Positions 33,875 to 46,277 of a stretch of 64,000 bases of DNA are shown here, piece by piece. A program made the translations under genes and the position numbers. The notes beneath the pieces were generated by a model that saw only the letters and a program-made list of their open reading frames with translations, did no database searches and had not been told where the DNA came from. The stretch spans positions 139,647,361-139,711,360 of the forward strand of contig NC_081406.1 in NCBI RefSeq assembly GCF_030272615.1. The letters run 5' to 3'. Origin of the DNA: Cryptomeria japonica. Lineage: Eukaryota > Streptophyta > Pinopsida > Cupressales > Cupressaceae. Numbering within the stretch: position 1 is the stretch's first letter; each line of letters starts with the position of its first letter.

Positions 33875-36673
33875 GGTAGGTGGAGGTCTTGTAGGAGAAG
33901 AGGAGATCATCAATGTTGAGGAATCACCTTGATGGTACTGTCCTACCAACTGGCTTTGTAGCTTGGTGATGATGCTATCTTTACCTCTTACCTCTTCCTT
34001 GGCATTAATGTAAGCTTTTAAAACTGTCTCCAACTTAACTTGGAGATCTGCCTTTTCCTTAGCCTCCCTTTCTACTACTGCAACACTAAACTTTGCAATT
34101 TCTAGCACAGCGCTAGCAGCTTCCACTACCCCAGTGCTCTACACTCTTTTCACTATCATTCCTCCAAGGTAACTTGACCTTGGGGTGTCCTTATTCCTCT
34201 TATTTTCATCTCTTTTAAGAGACCACATGACCAATGCAGCACTATCTTTGCTGAAAGTGACACCCTCCATAGGTTTGGTCTCTTTTCTTACTGCCTCCAA
34301 AACCAAGGCATCTGCTATGTCCCATTCAAGGAGAATTAGTACCCTAGCCTGTGCTACCATGTCTCTTCCCTGTTCAGGAGTGATGGTTTTAAACTCATCA
34401 ACCATTTCTTGCTTTATCTCTTCCTCCACCACAGCTAGATCTCTGTGGGGCTGCTCACCTTTCCTCTTTTCACACCTAGCATTAAATTTATCAATGTTCT
34501 GCTTCCACACAAATTGCATGAAAGCTCTTGATGTGACAAAGTTATTATCAGCCAAGAAATCTTCACTGGCTTGCTTGATCTCAGGATCCCACTCCTGGCC
34601 TTTGAACTCATTAGTAGTGATGTTCATTTCAGCAAAAAGGGGCTCTTCTGGCATTCCCTCTTCCACTTCATCATATGTGTATGCTATCTCTCCAAGGCTG
34701 CCTAACTGTAACAGTTGCTCAGCTGCTACCTGTTCATCTCCTATATGAATAGGGGATTGAGATGGAGAGTACAAAGGTTCATCAGATTGTACTTCTTTAC
34801 CCACTCTTTGTTTCTTTGGGCTATCTTGAATGTCAATGACGTCCTGCATCTTCCTCTTCCCTTTTGAGGTAGAGGGCTCCCCTATTGTAGGCATCAACAC
34901 ACTGTAGTTGGACTTCTTATGCAACATGTAATCACCAGGAGTGATTTCTCTGGTAGATGCAGACCTATTTAGAACCAGTCTTGCTTTCTCAAGGTTGTTC
35001 TTAACTACAACCTCCATCTTTTCTTTCAATGTTTGCATCACATCCTCAAAACAAAGAATTAAGAACTTTATCTTCTCCTCAAAAGGGTGAAAGCTAGACA
35101 AAGGGTCATAGCTAGTGTCAAATTGGTGTACAAAGTCTAAAGATTTTTTGTAGGCCACCTACTTTTCCTTCCTCAACTCTTGCTCATCTAAATCAAACTC
35201 ATTCCTAATGAGGTCTTCAGGAAACTGGAATTGGTGGGGTCTACCTTTGCATATTGCCCTCTTTCTGAACATGTCGTTGAGAAATCTTCAGGATCAACAC
35301 ATCGGGATACTGTAGTTGACAAATGATATGCTTGAAGGAAATCTTCAAAGCACTTCCAACCTCCTTTAATTATCACAAATTGGTGTGTTATAGTAACTGT
35401 AGGGAAAATGGTCCCTTTACCTCTGCCTGTTAACTCTGCCTCTTGCACACCACCAATCTGCCTAAGGATCTTTGTAATTGCCACTTTAAGAGGGACCTGA
35501 TAAGGTAAAAAAAAAGGGAGTGCCTTTGAATCCATATACTCTAAAAACTGTGGAGACAAGGTATAAGTAGATATCACCCCAATTGTGGACAATTTTAACA
35601 TTCTCAGCAAATTCTTTTGGCCTAATGAATTCCAAAAGAACCTTAGGAATTCTTGGATTTTCTGAACAGATAAGAATCCTAATCTTAGATGCAAAACATT
35701 TATCACACTTCAAGAAGCTTGCATCTTCTCTGTCCCATGATAGCACTATACCCCATAACTGCACTGGCATATTTTCTCCATTTTTCTCTTTCACAATATC
35801 CATTCCACTTGCAAAATAGTCACCACCTTTGAATAAAAATAAATGCATGAGGAGGGAGTACCATCCAAAAGGCCTATCCACTTTCCCATTCTTTATTCCT
35901 ATCAGTCCTTCATGGATAGCATCAATGATAAAGGAAGCATAATCAAAGGTCACTGCCAAAGAGGGGTTCAAAATTTGAGCAATCATTAGCATGTAATGAG
36001 TTGGCATATTTGCCTCAGCATCTTCTCCTAGAATTTGGCAAAGTGACCAATATAATCCTTTGGCCCTAGGGGTAAACAGATTTAAAGAAAAAGGCTCCTC
36101 AGTGTTAGGTCCTACAACTATTAACTTGCCTATTTTCACAAAGAATTATTTAAAAGGCCCATTTCTAAGGTGGTTCCTCTACACACTATGAACCTGAGCT
36201 AGTGATTTAAAATTAATAGGCTCTAGAAAATTGGTAAATTCACTAAGCCCAAAAGCATTTTTGAACTCATTATTAATTTCAATGAGGGTTTTCCCACTTA
36301 TATCCTTGACACTTCTTGTGATTGGGTCATAGTTGTGTGCAATCTGAGTTGGGAGACCCACATCCATGAATACTCTGGGAACCACCAATTTGCCTACATC
36401 CAACTCTTAGATACTGTTCAATGGGGCTGGGGAGTTTCTCATGCCAAAACCAACCTTAAATAATCCCAACCCAGACAACCCAATTTGAGGGTCTCTTAGC
36501 CAGTTACCCTTATCATATAATCCCTCTCCTATTTTTAAGCGAGGACCTCTTGGCACTAGTTCTTTTACCTTTGCTGCCACATTAGTTGACAATGTCAACT
36601 GTTCAAGGAAATCGTCACAGATAGCCCTCTCCTGGTAATTAACCTTTCCTGAGAATTCTTGTTTAGGTGCCAT
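33871..36673 (-). pseudogene. LTR-encoded ORF, 5' part, copy in 3' LTR
   Basis: ATG at 36673 gives MAPKQEFSGKVNYQERAI. The frame runs through FLEQLTLSTNVAAKVKEL, GLFKVGFGMRN, YDPITRSVKDISGKTLIEIN and HYMLMIAQILNPSLAVTFDY. Then come DRPFGWYSLLMHLF, GKGTIFPTVTITHQFVIIKG and a lysine-rich SKGKRKMQDVIDIQDSPKKQ segment that could be a nuclear-localisation signal. It closes with a heptad-like glutamate/lysine region (34000-34120). With 13313-14130 it spans about 3.6 kb, roughly 1,200 codons. Breaks are few: a stop at 36404-36406 (TAG, apparently from TGG), a TAA near 36150 and frameshifts near 35290-35500. I recognise no domain. It reads in the same direction as gag-pol and is present in both LTRs, so it was part of the LTR before insertion. 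Confidence 0.85.
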
Positions 36674-38992
36674 CTTAAAAAATATGCAAGCAATTTAACT
36701 ATTACCCCCAACTGTTTTGTGACAAATCAAGACCTCAATTAAAACACACTATTAAGTAATTGCCAAACAAGAGTATAAGAGAACCTATTTTTTGCTTGAA
36801 GAAATCTACTCTGTAACTAATGAAATTTTCTCTGCAACTGAAGAAATTTGCTCTGCAAGTGCTTCTCTACAACTACTCTTCAAGATGATGCCTTCATTCA
36901 ATGATACGAAATCATATATGGTAGTCGGGCTCTTAATTGCGACATTGATACTGCATGCTTCGACCGTCCCTTCAGAATTGAATTCATAGAAGAATTTGAA
37001 ATTTTCTCTCTAATGGGTCATAACATGCCTGGGTATTCTCCTTTTCGCTCTTTCACCATTTCACAGAGTATAACATTCTAGCGATTTCACCAAACGAAAT
37101 CATGTCAGCCGTCCGATCAAATGAAACTTAATCGGTCTTTATACTATTTTAACCTCTCTGCTTTTGCATTGGGCCCTACCTCTTTTCGCCATTTCGCAAG
37201 CTTTATCCCGTGAGCATTTTCCTTTCACGAAGCTATGCCAAGCATTAAATAGAACTCTAACTGCCTGGCCTTTAACCCCTACCAGGATCGTCAGCTTTTT
37301 CACTAATTGCGCCTCATCTTGACGGCTAACGATTTTTCACCATTTCGCAGAGGTTAATCCGCTTACACCTTTGGGCCACGAAACAACGAGAAGCATTGGA
37401 TCAGTCTTGAGATGAACATTTTTTAAGCAAGACCTTCATTACTTACCCCACTTATTTACCGGTTAACAAATGCCATGTGGCACTCAGCCATTAGCCCTAG
37501 AGAACTCTTTGAGTTTAGTTTAGAGTCAACCACATGTCTTATCTCCTACATAACCGCCGGTTACACCTTGGCAGGTCTTGAATCACCTTTTGAAACTACA
37601 TGTCAATCAGCACATCACCATCAATCCTTACAAGAAACAATAGTTGTCATTCCACGTCATGCTGGGAAGAAACTCTCTTTCTCTTTCGCCATTTTGTAGG
37701 CCTTAATCCTCAGTTAATTTGCAGTCATGAAACAATGAGAACCCTTGGATCAAAATAGAGTTGGTCCTTTTTTACCTTTATGCTTTATCTGCTCTTCGGG
37801 CCCACCTTTTTCTTTCGCCATTTCCTAGGCTTTAAAACACAAGCATCTTACCCTCGCAAACACACGTGGATCGTTAGATTATATCAAACTTGTTCGATGC
37901 TTAACAACCTGCTTGAATCCAGCAGACTTGGATTACCTGACTCAACATTATCCACCTGGTGTCTAGTCATTCCCAAACTGACATGTCAACTTTTACTCGC
38001 TAAGAGAAAACATTGGGATCCACTTCATCCTTGCCACCTGTATCTGATAGGTCATTTATTATCCTGCAGCATGACTCATCTTCTTGGACCCACCTTTTAA
38101 TCCTTAAATCCAATTCACTGACCACCTTGATTTTCGACCACGTGTCATTATCCTACTTGCCATCTCAACCAGCTAGACTACTTGCTTGGAACGCCATGTC
38201 ATTTCGTTGTTTCGTGAAAGCTATCTTTTGAGCATCTTTCTCCTGCGAAACTGCGCTAGCCGTTAGATCTTTGGGAACCTATGCATCTGTTATGCCTCTT
38301 ATGAACCTCTTCTGCCCAGGTCAAAAAACCTTTCGTTGTTTCGCAGGGCATAACACGTGAGCATCTATAAGCCATGAAACAACGTGAACTATCAATTTCT
38401 CTTGAACTTGATCATCTTTTAGCCATGGAAAAGTCTTCACCGCTGGGTCCCACCAAACCTTTTCGCCATTTCACGAAAGGTAATTTACTTGCTAATTTCA
38501 GCTGCGAATCAACACCAGCCATTAGATCTTAAGCGAGATGGAGTCCCGTTAAACCAGACCAAATGCACACAGTTGAACATGCTTTTCTCTTTCGCTATTT
38601 CACATAGCTTAACACACCCACAACTTTGCTTAATGAAATGGCGAAAGCCATAGATTCATTTGGAAGTTGCGCAACACTTATTGGACCTAACAACATTAGA
38701 AGGAAAAAGACATAAGGCATAAAATTTTTTACGATTATTTAACGACTGCTTAGGTAAATAACAAGGGGGGACACTTCACACGACTCCAAGACCCATTACT
38801 TAAGTGAATAAAGTAACGTAGGAATAGAAACCAAAGGGTTTTGATCAAACATTTGAGTGATTTAAAACTAAAACCCTTAACCCTTAAAGACCTAAAACAG
38901 ATTTGAAGCAGTTAATAGCATATCTGACTCAAAATTTCAAAAACCTAGCCAATCATAGGAAATGAAAACCCATTTCTTAAACAGTGATAACA
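36674..38992 (-). promoter_or_regulatory. U3-like upstream part of the giant 3' LTR, with repeated CTTTCGCCATTTCGCA motif
   Basis: No convincing coding sequence is present. The plus strand carries repeated variants of CTTTCGCCATTTCGCAGGC followed by TTAA or ATAAC. They lie near 37050, 37185, 37335, 37680, 37812, 38200, 38330, 38458 and 38590, mostly about 130-150 bp apart. The stretch sits between the LTR start and the LTR reading frame, where the promoter should lie. A regulatory role is inference; a decayed tandem repeat is equally possible. Confidence 0.6.
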
Positions 38993-38993
38993 G

Positions 38994-39010
38994 TGGCTCT
39001 GACTGGGGAT
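38994..39010 (+). other. PBS-like sequence in inverted orientation at the 3' LTR junction
   Basis: The plus strand reads TGGCTCTGACTGGGGAT directly inside the LTR. It resembles the true primer-binding-site-like sequence at 46257-46277 (TGGTGACTCTGCTGGGGA) read on the opposite strand. A polypurine tract would be expected here on the minus strand and is not visible. Confidence 0.5.
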
Positions 39011-39138
39011 GGTTGATCACAAGGTCAACACAAGAAACTCAAAAAACTCTGGAGAAATAGACCAAAACACAGACCCAAACAAAAACAACAGGAAGCAAAC
39101 AAAATATATACAAACAAAGGACCTACTGTGCATAGACT

Positions 39139-40278
39139 TCAAGAGAAATAATGTTTCACGAATTGTCCATGCACTAGAAATTCCTGTACTTCATCATTCA
39201 TATTTTTCACAAAATAAGAATCCTTTCCATTTAAATCACAGACCACAAAAGGGCTAATCCATAATGATTCAAATTTCTTATGTTTTCCCTTATCCCATCC
39301 TCTTGCATTCCACTGAAGAATAATATCATCAATTTGAAACTTCTTTAATGATGTCCTTTTATCAAAAAGGTACTTGGACTACAGTTGAATCTTCAAATTT
39401 CTCTTATGAGCTAGAGCTCTAATCTCTTCCACTTCGACCATCTAGATCATTTGGTCCTCCATAGGTTCAGATAGCTCCATGTCTTCATCTTGCAAGAATT
39501 TATAAACTGGAAGAAGATTATTTACAGGCACTCTGGCCTTTGTACCATATACCAATTCAAATGGTGACATTCCAATGGCTTTCTTGGTAGTGATTTAATC
39601 TGCCCACAAAGCTAGTTTCAACTTTTGATCCCATGACCTCTTGTTTTCTTCTAAGATTTTCTTGATAATATTCAAGAGGCTTTTATTGCTGGATTCTACT
39701 TGCCCATTTCCTTGAGGATGATAAAGTGAAGAGTAAGACATGAGTATCCCATGACTAGTACAAAAATTGACAAACTCTTCTGACCTAAAACTCATAGCAT
39801 TGTCCATTACTAATTTCACAGGAACTCCAAATCTAGTTATGATACAATCCATCAAGAAATCAATAACAATTTTACTTGTAGCTCTTCTGGTGGGAATAGC
39901 TTCAATCCATTTAGTAAAATAATCAGTGGCTACTATGATCCATCTATGGCCTCTTCCTGATCTCTCAACAATCTCTCCAGTAAAGTATATCCCCCATTGG
40001 ACAAAAGGTGCTTCCACTGTAACTAGATTCAAGGGCAGAGCTCCTTCATATTTTAGTTTGGATTAAAACCTTTGACATGGGTCACATCCCCTAACATATT
40101 CATGAGCATCCTTGAACAGGGTAGGCCAATAATACCCAGCTCGGACTATCTTCCTAGCAGTTGTCTTAGCAGAATAATGACCTCCACATATTCCATCATG
40201 CATTTCCATCAGCATTTTCTTTGCTTGGAATTCATCTAAACACATGAGTAACCTTCCATCTCTATTTCTCCAAAACAA
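39139..40278 (-). pseudogene. Giant element integrase
   Basis: The zinc-binding HHCC domain (40063-40278) shows HDGICGGHYSAKTTARK and GCDPCQRF. The core domain (39595-40032) has the three catalytic acids: D in ATDYFTKW, D in VMDNAMSFRSEEF, and E in PQGNGQVESSNKSLLNI. A TAA at 39596 (codon after WAD) interrupts the frame. It continues as KAIGMSPFELVYGTKARVPV, the usual YG.. motif of the Ty3 integrase C-terminus, to a TGA at 39139. A further stop lies near 40057 between the two domains. The catalytic triad itself is intact, but the gene is broken. Confidence 0.9.
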
Positions 40279-40347
40279 GTCACCTTGAATGAGAACATAT
40301 TTCTGAGACCTTAATTTTAGAGTTCTTCTCTAATTATGTGTCCTTCC

Positions 40348-42075
40348 TTATGAAAATGTAGCATCTCTTAAAAATCGGACTATCTCTAAATACCAAGGTT
40401 GCCTTTCAATACTATTGACTAAAGTACTCTTGATTTCAACATTATTTATCTCAACATTCAGAAAATTAGATTTAGTCATGAGCTTGGCCAGACCTAAACC
40501 TCTCACCAATTTGGTGATCTTTATTTCTAAGTCAAATTCCTGGATTTTGTTGATCCATTTGCACCTTTTTCCTGTAACCTCAGACTGGGACAAAATATCT
40601 TTAACTGTAGCATGTGGGACATAAGCAGTGATTTCTGCATTCACCAGGTATGGCCTAAAAGCCTTAACAGCTTTAACTAAAGCATAAGCTTGTTTCTCCA
40701 TGGTTTCATACTTTAATTCTGCCGCTTGCAAAGACTTGCTATAGAAAGCTATGGGATGTTCATATCCTTCATTATCCTTTTGTAACAACACTGCAACTAT
40801 TGTATGGTATGAAGCAAAAGAGAACAGAGAGAAGGGCTTACTGTAATCAGGAGATTTCAGCACTGGTGCTTCCTGAATGGCCTTTTTAATTTCAGCAAAA
40901 TCCTTTGAGGCTTCTTGATCCCAACAAAACTTGGTATCCTTCTTTAGCAACTTGACAATGGGTTTCACTATCTCTACAAAGTTTGCAATGAATCTTCTAA
41001 CAAAATTTACTTTGCCTAAAAAGGATTGAATGCCTTTAACATTCTTCGGTTCAAACACTTTGTTTATTGCTTCAATTTTTTCAGGGTCTATTCTTACCCC
41101 TTCCTTGGAAACAATGTGCCCCAATAATTTTCCTTCAGTGACCCCAAAATGACATTTCTTGGGATTTAATGACACACCAAATTCCAAGGCTTTATTGAAC
41201 ACCTTTTCCAAATGTCCACAGTGGTCATCGACCTTTTTAGAGAAGCAAGTTAAACCATCTTGATAAACCACCATGATGATATTGATAAATTCTTTGAAGG
41301 CTACATCCATAGCTCTCTTAAATGTAGCTCCAACATTTTTTAATCCAAATGGCATTCTTACATAGACATATGTTCCCCATGGAGTAGTGAAAGCAGTTTT
41401 AAACTGTTCAGATTCTCTCACTAACACTTGATTGTATCCTGAAAAACCATCCATCATGGACAAAAGATCACAACCTATTACTCTCTACAACATAGTTTCC
41501 ATATTTGGGGAAGAGTAGTTATCTTTTAAAGAAACAACGTTCAAAATTCTAAAATCCACACACAATCTAATGTCCCCATTTTTCTTTCTTATTGGGACTA
41601 AATTGGAGACCCATGAAGAATGTCTTATAGGTTTGATAATCCCCCCTTCTCTTAACTTAGTCAATTCTTGTTGCATCTTAGTTTCCAATAGGGGATTAAT
41701 AGGTCTCTGCTTCTATCTGAAAGGCTTAGCATCTAGAAGTAAAGGAACTTCATGCTGAAAAAGGTCTTGTCTATATGCCTTTAGGTCTTCATAAGACTGA
41801 GCAAAAACATGTTTATATCTTTTCAATAAATTAATAAGATTATTTCTGACATGAGGGGGTAATTTCTTCCCAATGTATACTAACTTAGGGGATGATTCAG
41901 TCCCTAGGTTTACCTCCTCCAATTCTTCCAACTTGGTGGTAGACTGCTGATGTAAGTGACTGTCATTGTAACTGAACATGCTCTCTAGCTCTACCAACCC
42001 TTTAGGTATCTCATTTGTTTCCAACTGGACCAAGTCGTTTCCAAACATTGTTTCCTTATTGTCAACCACCTCCAC
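40348..42075 (-). pseudogene. Giant element reverse transcriptase and degenerate RNase H
   Basis: The region opens with a spacer and then the QHEVPLLLDAKPFR approach to the polymerase. The RT proper has LREGGIIKPIRHSSWVSNLV, RLCVDFRILN, MMDGFSGYNQV, FTTPWGTYVYVRMPFGLKN and the catalytic box VVYQDGLTCFSK. The expected form is VxYLDDxTVFSK, so the second aspartate is glycine. Downstream are LGHIVSKEGVRIDPEKIEAI and IQSFLGKVNFVRRFIANF. The following RNase H (about 40470-40900) lacks its usual first and last aspartates (SFASYHTI and YVPHATV), as is usual in Tat elements. Stops at about 41710 and 41486 interrupt the frame. Confidence 0.92.
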
Positions 42076-42096
42076 CAGTGCATTCCAATCAATCTT

Positions 42097-42615
42097 CTAT
42101 CCATCATAATCATCAACACATTGGATGAACCTAAGAATATCTTCATCATCAGCAAAAACTTGCCAATTATACACATTATCAAGGATGGTAGGCCTAGATT
42201 TTATTTCCACAGTGGAGATGCCAGTTAATGTTGCATCATCATTTTTCAATGCAACATTAGCTAGAAAATCTGCCATAATATTCTTTGATCGATCTATCCA
42301 ATTAATAGAAAATGCACTAAAATGCTCAATGACATCCCAAACTGCATGTTTATATCTCTTTAATCTATCATTTTTGGATGCATATTTGGATCTTACCTGA
42401 GAGACAACTAATTCTGAATCCCCTAACACTGTCAACAGCTGGATTCCATGCCTTTTTGCAACCTCAAGCCCCAATAATAGGGCTTCATACTCTACAATAT
42501 TATTTGTGCACTGGAAAGCCAATAAGAAAGAATACTTAAAAGTTATACCTGATGGGGATACAAAAAGAACCCTTTCTCCAGATCCTTCTTTGGAGCAAGC
42601 TCCATCAAAATACAT
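42097..42615 (-). pseudogene. Archaeal-type RNase H domain of the giant element
   Basis: The domain reads MYFDGACSKEGSG, NNIVEYEALLLGLEVAK, VLGDSELVVSQVRSKYASK and NIMADFLANVAL. The four acidic positions of an RNase H active site (D in YFDG, E in EYEAL, D in GDSE, D in ADFLA) are all present. This second RNase H is the mark of the Tat lineage. It lies between protease and reverse transcriptase here, not after the first RNase H as in Ogre and Retand; I know similar polyproteins from other plants with this order. The frame is open for 172 codons, the best-kept part of pol, flanked by stops. Confidence 0.87.
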
Positions 42616-42864
42616 CTACCATAAACCATGTTGTTGTGATTCTAATTCGACCATAATGGGGTCAGTATTCTTCAACTGAGGTAAAATTGGTTGTAACATA
42701 AAATTATCAAGATCCACATCAATCATAGAATTGAGCATACTGGGGTCTACATTTTCAATCACCCTAGGAGCACGTGGTTCTCTGTACAACTTGACCTGAT
42801 TCCCATTGATTGGAATGGTGGCATAAGATAGATCTAGTTGGACATTTCCTCCTACTATTGTTGC

Positions 42865-43893
42865 TCACTTCCTGGACAACAACATACCATAATGGGGTTT
42901 AGTGTCAATAACAATAACGTCCATTTTATAAGTTGCCTCAGGGAATGCTGCTATTTTTACTTCAACATCTCTCATTGTACCTATCACAAGTACTTCCCTG
43001 TTATCCATAGCATAGCATTTTCCATATACAGTGGTTACTAACAGTCCTAGTTCTTTCATAACACCACAAGGCATCATATTAGCAGCAACTTCTGAATCTA
43101 TCATGGAATTTTTTATCAACCAGTTATTTACCAACAAAGTAACATAGAAAGGATCTACTTGTGAAGGATCTTGAGTGATAGTGGTTCCAACATAAACCTC
43201 TGGGGTTTGGAGTTCCTGATCCTTTCCAATTTTAGCTGAACCGGTGGGTAGGACTGTGTCACTATCAGATGTATTAGAAAACAAAGACAAAGTTGCATCC
43301 CTATGCTCTTTTATTTTCAATAATTCTACTAATGGGATAGTGACCCTCATTTGTGTAAGAGCTTGAGCCATGTGAAATATGGAACTACTACTTAATTCAG
43401 TACTAGCTTTAACTCTTTCTACCTTAAGCTGACTTACCCTTTTGGCTATGGTAGCTCCTTGTATATCACTAGTATTTTTATCATCTATACTCTTGGGTAC
43501 ATCTTCAACCTGTTCCTTCTTTTCTTGACTGATTTTGGGGAAAGTAGTAGCACTACTTGTTGCCCCCTTTTGAGTAACCTCTTTTATGAACATGGAACCA
43601 AGTTCACCCTGATCAGTGTCCTTCTTGGTGTTCCTTAAGTTATAATTGTGTTTTACTTTAGCAATTGCAGCTTTGGTGAGACTTTTAACTTCTTTCTCAC
43701 TAGGCCTTCTAAGATGAACTTCTTCATTTTCAATTGTTACCACATTCAAGGTAGGATGCCAATCCAGTGTTAGTTGTCCTTGAACAAACCTTTCATTATC
43801 CAACACATCACTATATTCACTTTGTATAGATTCCTCATCACTTTCTATAATAGTCTCAAACATGTTAATGTCAAGCTCAGCTTCTTGTCTCAT
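42865..43893 (-). pseudogene. Giant element protease region
   Basis: After an acidic N-terminal stretch and a basic AAIAKVKHNYNLRN segment, the retropepsin region shows LVNNWLIKNSMIDSEVAANM. The usual D-S/T-G is D-S-E here, a probable loss of function. It continues with ELGLLVTTVYGKCYAMDNRE and KMDVIVIDTKPHYGMLLSRK, corresponding to the second half of the fold. A stop follows at about 42865, then a linker runs into the RNase H. Confidence 0.82.
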
Positions 43894-45840
43894 GGATTCT
43901 TCAAGAGCTTGAGCTACTGCACACTGATGAGGAGAATGTGGCCCATCACAAGCAATACACCAAGGAGTATTTTCTATATTATGGATATTTTTCCCATTTA
44001 AGGGATCTGGAGTATCCTGATTTTGAGCAATTTTAGGCTTCTTATTCTAGGGTTTGCCATCTTTCTAGTTGGTATTATAAGGCATGTCATGTAGTCTAGG
44101 GGGTCTATCTTGCCAGTTATAATGAGGCTTGTCATTTTTGTTTACCTTGGCAGTCAAATCCTTCATAGCAATGACCAACTTTTCTGTCTTGTCTTCCTCC
44201 TTAGCAGCTTTGCTAGGTTGCTGTTTCATTTCTTGCCATAACCTACCATTTGTTCTCCTTCCTAGCTTCCTAGATTCTTTTCTATTGCTTTCCACATTAA
44301 TGGCAATCCTAAATGCATCCCTCAAATTATGTGGATTTTTATCCCTCAAGATATAGGCCATCTTAGAATCAAATGCATTATAATAGGTGTTCAAACACAT
44401 GTTATCATCTAACCTCATCACCTGATATAATCTATGCATGGCCTTTTGAAATCTAGCATTGAAATCAGTGACCATTTCATTATTAGATTTTTTGATGTTA
44501 TTGAATTCATTGAGCATGAAGCTCACATTTGTTTTGTCACCATATTGTTCTTGAAAACAATTCTTAAAGTCCTCCCATGACCCAATGCTATTAACTGGAA
44601 GACCTCTGTACCAATCTCTTGCATCATCAACCAGGGACTGAACAAACAATTTCATGATGACATTCTCATAATCATTTATTAGGTCCCCAAAAGATTTTAA
44701 ATGTTCTTTAGCACTAATTTCATTATTTGCAGCAAACTTATGGATTTTGTCCCTTAACTCAGTAGGAACATGGTTGGGATATCCTGGGATCCCATCAAAG
44801 AACAATTGTCTATACTGCTCCAAATTGATAGGTCTCCTTTGGAAATGGTTAGCAACATTATTGTTTCCCATATTCATTCTGACTTTTGGAATTGGGGATT
44901 GAGATATTTGGCTATGCTAATTGTTCACAGGGATTTGACTCGCTGATGTTGTCTTAGCAGGCACAGTAGGTTGAATCTTAACCGGGGGAAGGGAAATTTG
45001 CTGAGGATCAGGCTTACTAAGATCTCCTGATGGAAAAATGATAGGGGGAGCTTTTAGGTAACTAATTTTTCTTTTGTCTTCCTAATTAGCTACTTCTAAC
45101 TCAGCTTTCTCTAGCTCCATTTGTAGATCCTCCTTTTCCTTCCTCATTCTTTCCATCTCTCTCTCATGTGCTGAAAGCCTATGAGAAATCTCTTCTATAT
45201 TTCTAGATCCAGTTCCATCATCCACCCATTTCTATTTCCCTTTATCAACATTATTCCTAGGAGGCTGTGAATCACTAAGCATTTCCCTATTTGGTTGGAC
45301 TACTGACCTATATGTTGGCTTGGCCTTAGGGATCAGAATTTCTTTGATCATAGGGCCTTCATCATCACTCTTTTCTTTTTCCTTAGCCAATACTTCAAGA
45401 TCAGCTATCTGTCTAAGAAGCCTATCTCTCTCCATTAGTTTTGCTTTGACTTCCTTCTCCTTATTTGCTTCCTTTTGAGCTCTTAAAGAGATTAAGTGGT
45501 CAGCCCTTCTATTTAAATCTTCTATTTCTTGTGACACTTTATCTTCATTAGGAAAATTCTCTTTAGAGTCAGATATATTGACTTGATCTATATCAATCAA
45601 GCTAATATTTCCATCAATTGTTCTAGGAATAGAATGCCTGATTGCATTTGAACTAGTCCTATCTCTCGCAGACACACTAACATGACATATATCTTGATTT
45701 AAAGCATGAGCATTATCTACATTTCCAAACAATCCAGAATGGAAACCTAATATATCATGTTCAAAATCTTTGGAAGAAGAATTAGACTTTGCATAAACAG
45801 GTCGATCAGGTACCTTACCGGTATTATTATTCTTTTGCAC
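43894..45840 (-). pseudogene. Giant element gag
   Basis: From 45840 the frame gives MQKNNNTGKVPDRPVY and a long glutamate/lysine-rich segment (QEIEDLNRRADHLISLRAQK) that should form a coiled coil. Stops at about 45232 and 45080 and a proline-rich stretch follow. The gag core (44065-44877) carries LRDKIHKFAANNEISAKEHL, VQSLVDDARDWYRGLPVNSI and SWEDFKNCFQEQYGD, the standard Retrotrans_gag pattern. Near 43950 a zinc knuckle CIACDGPHSPHQC (C-x2-C-x3-H-x4-C) closes gag. Confidence 0.88.
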
Positions 45841-46256
45841 CCAAGCAGCATTTCATGGTTCATGAAGCACTGATCTCTTCTGACCTCTTCATGCCTGTTC
45901 TGGCAAACCTTCTTGCAAAGTTTCACAAGGATGCTTCTTCATGAATGATCTGGTGTTTTTTCCTCCTTGCATTATGCTTGTCTTCCTTTTTTTTTATTTT
46001 ATGTATTTCACAAGGACTGGTTCCAAGATAATAGAGTCGCCACCCACAATAATATGGGAATTATGAAAACAAGCTTAGAATAAAACATTGCACAACTTAA
46101 GACCAAGTCAAAATCAACAGAAAATAGAGGGAACTCCCAAAGGGAACCTCCAGACACCATTGCTATATTCACCGAAGCACCAATTGATTCCACAAACACA
46201 CGATGATTTTTCCTTATAAATCTAGGCACAAATCTACGTCTGGATCCTTATTGTGA
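45841..46256 (-). other. Leader of the giant element
   Basis: Untranslated stretch between primer-binding site and gag with a poly-T tract near 45990 and no coding features. Confidence 0.6.
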
Positions 46257-46277
46257 CTCTCCCCAGCAGAGTCACCA
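46257..46277 (-). other. Primer-binding site of the giant element
   Basis: TGGTGACTCTGCTGGGGA follows the 5' LTR after four bases. It resembles the TGGCGACTC...CTGGGGA sites I associate with arginine-tRNA primers in Ogre-type elements; the tRNA is not proven. Confidence 0.7.

Larger units (their letters stand above)
33871..38992 (-). repeat. 3' LTR of the giant element, proximal segment
   Basis: It matches the 5' LTR from about 48035 to 52965. On the minus strand it begins TGTTATCACTGTTTAAGAAA at 38992. It keeps about 193 bp (35621-35813) that the 5' LTR has lost. Confidence 0.93.

Noticed and set aside
34185-34748. Plus-strand open frames at 34185-34748 and 48347-48763
   Set aside because: They are antisense to the LTR-encoded frame, exist in both LTR copies only because of that, and have serine/leucine-rich shadow composition.
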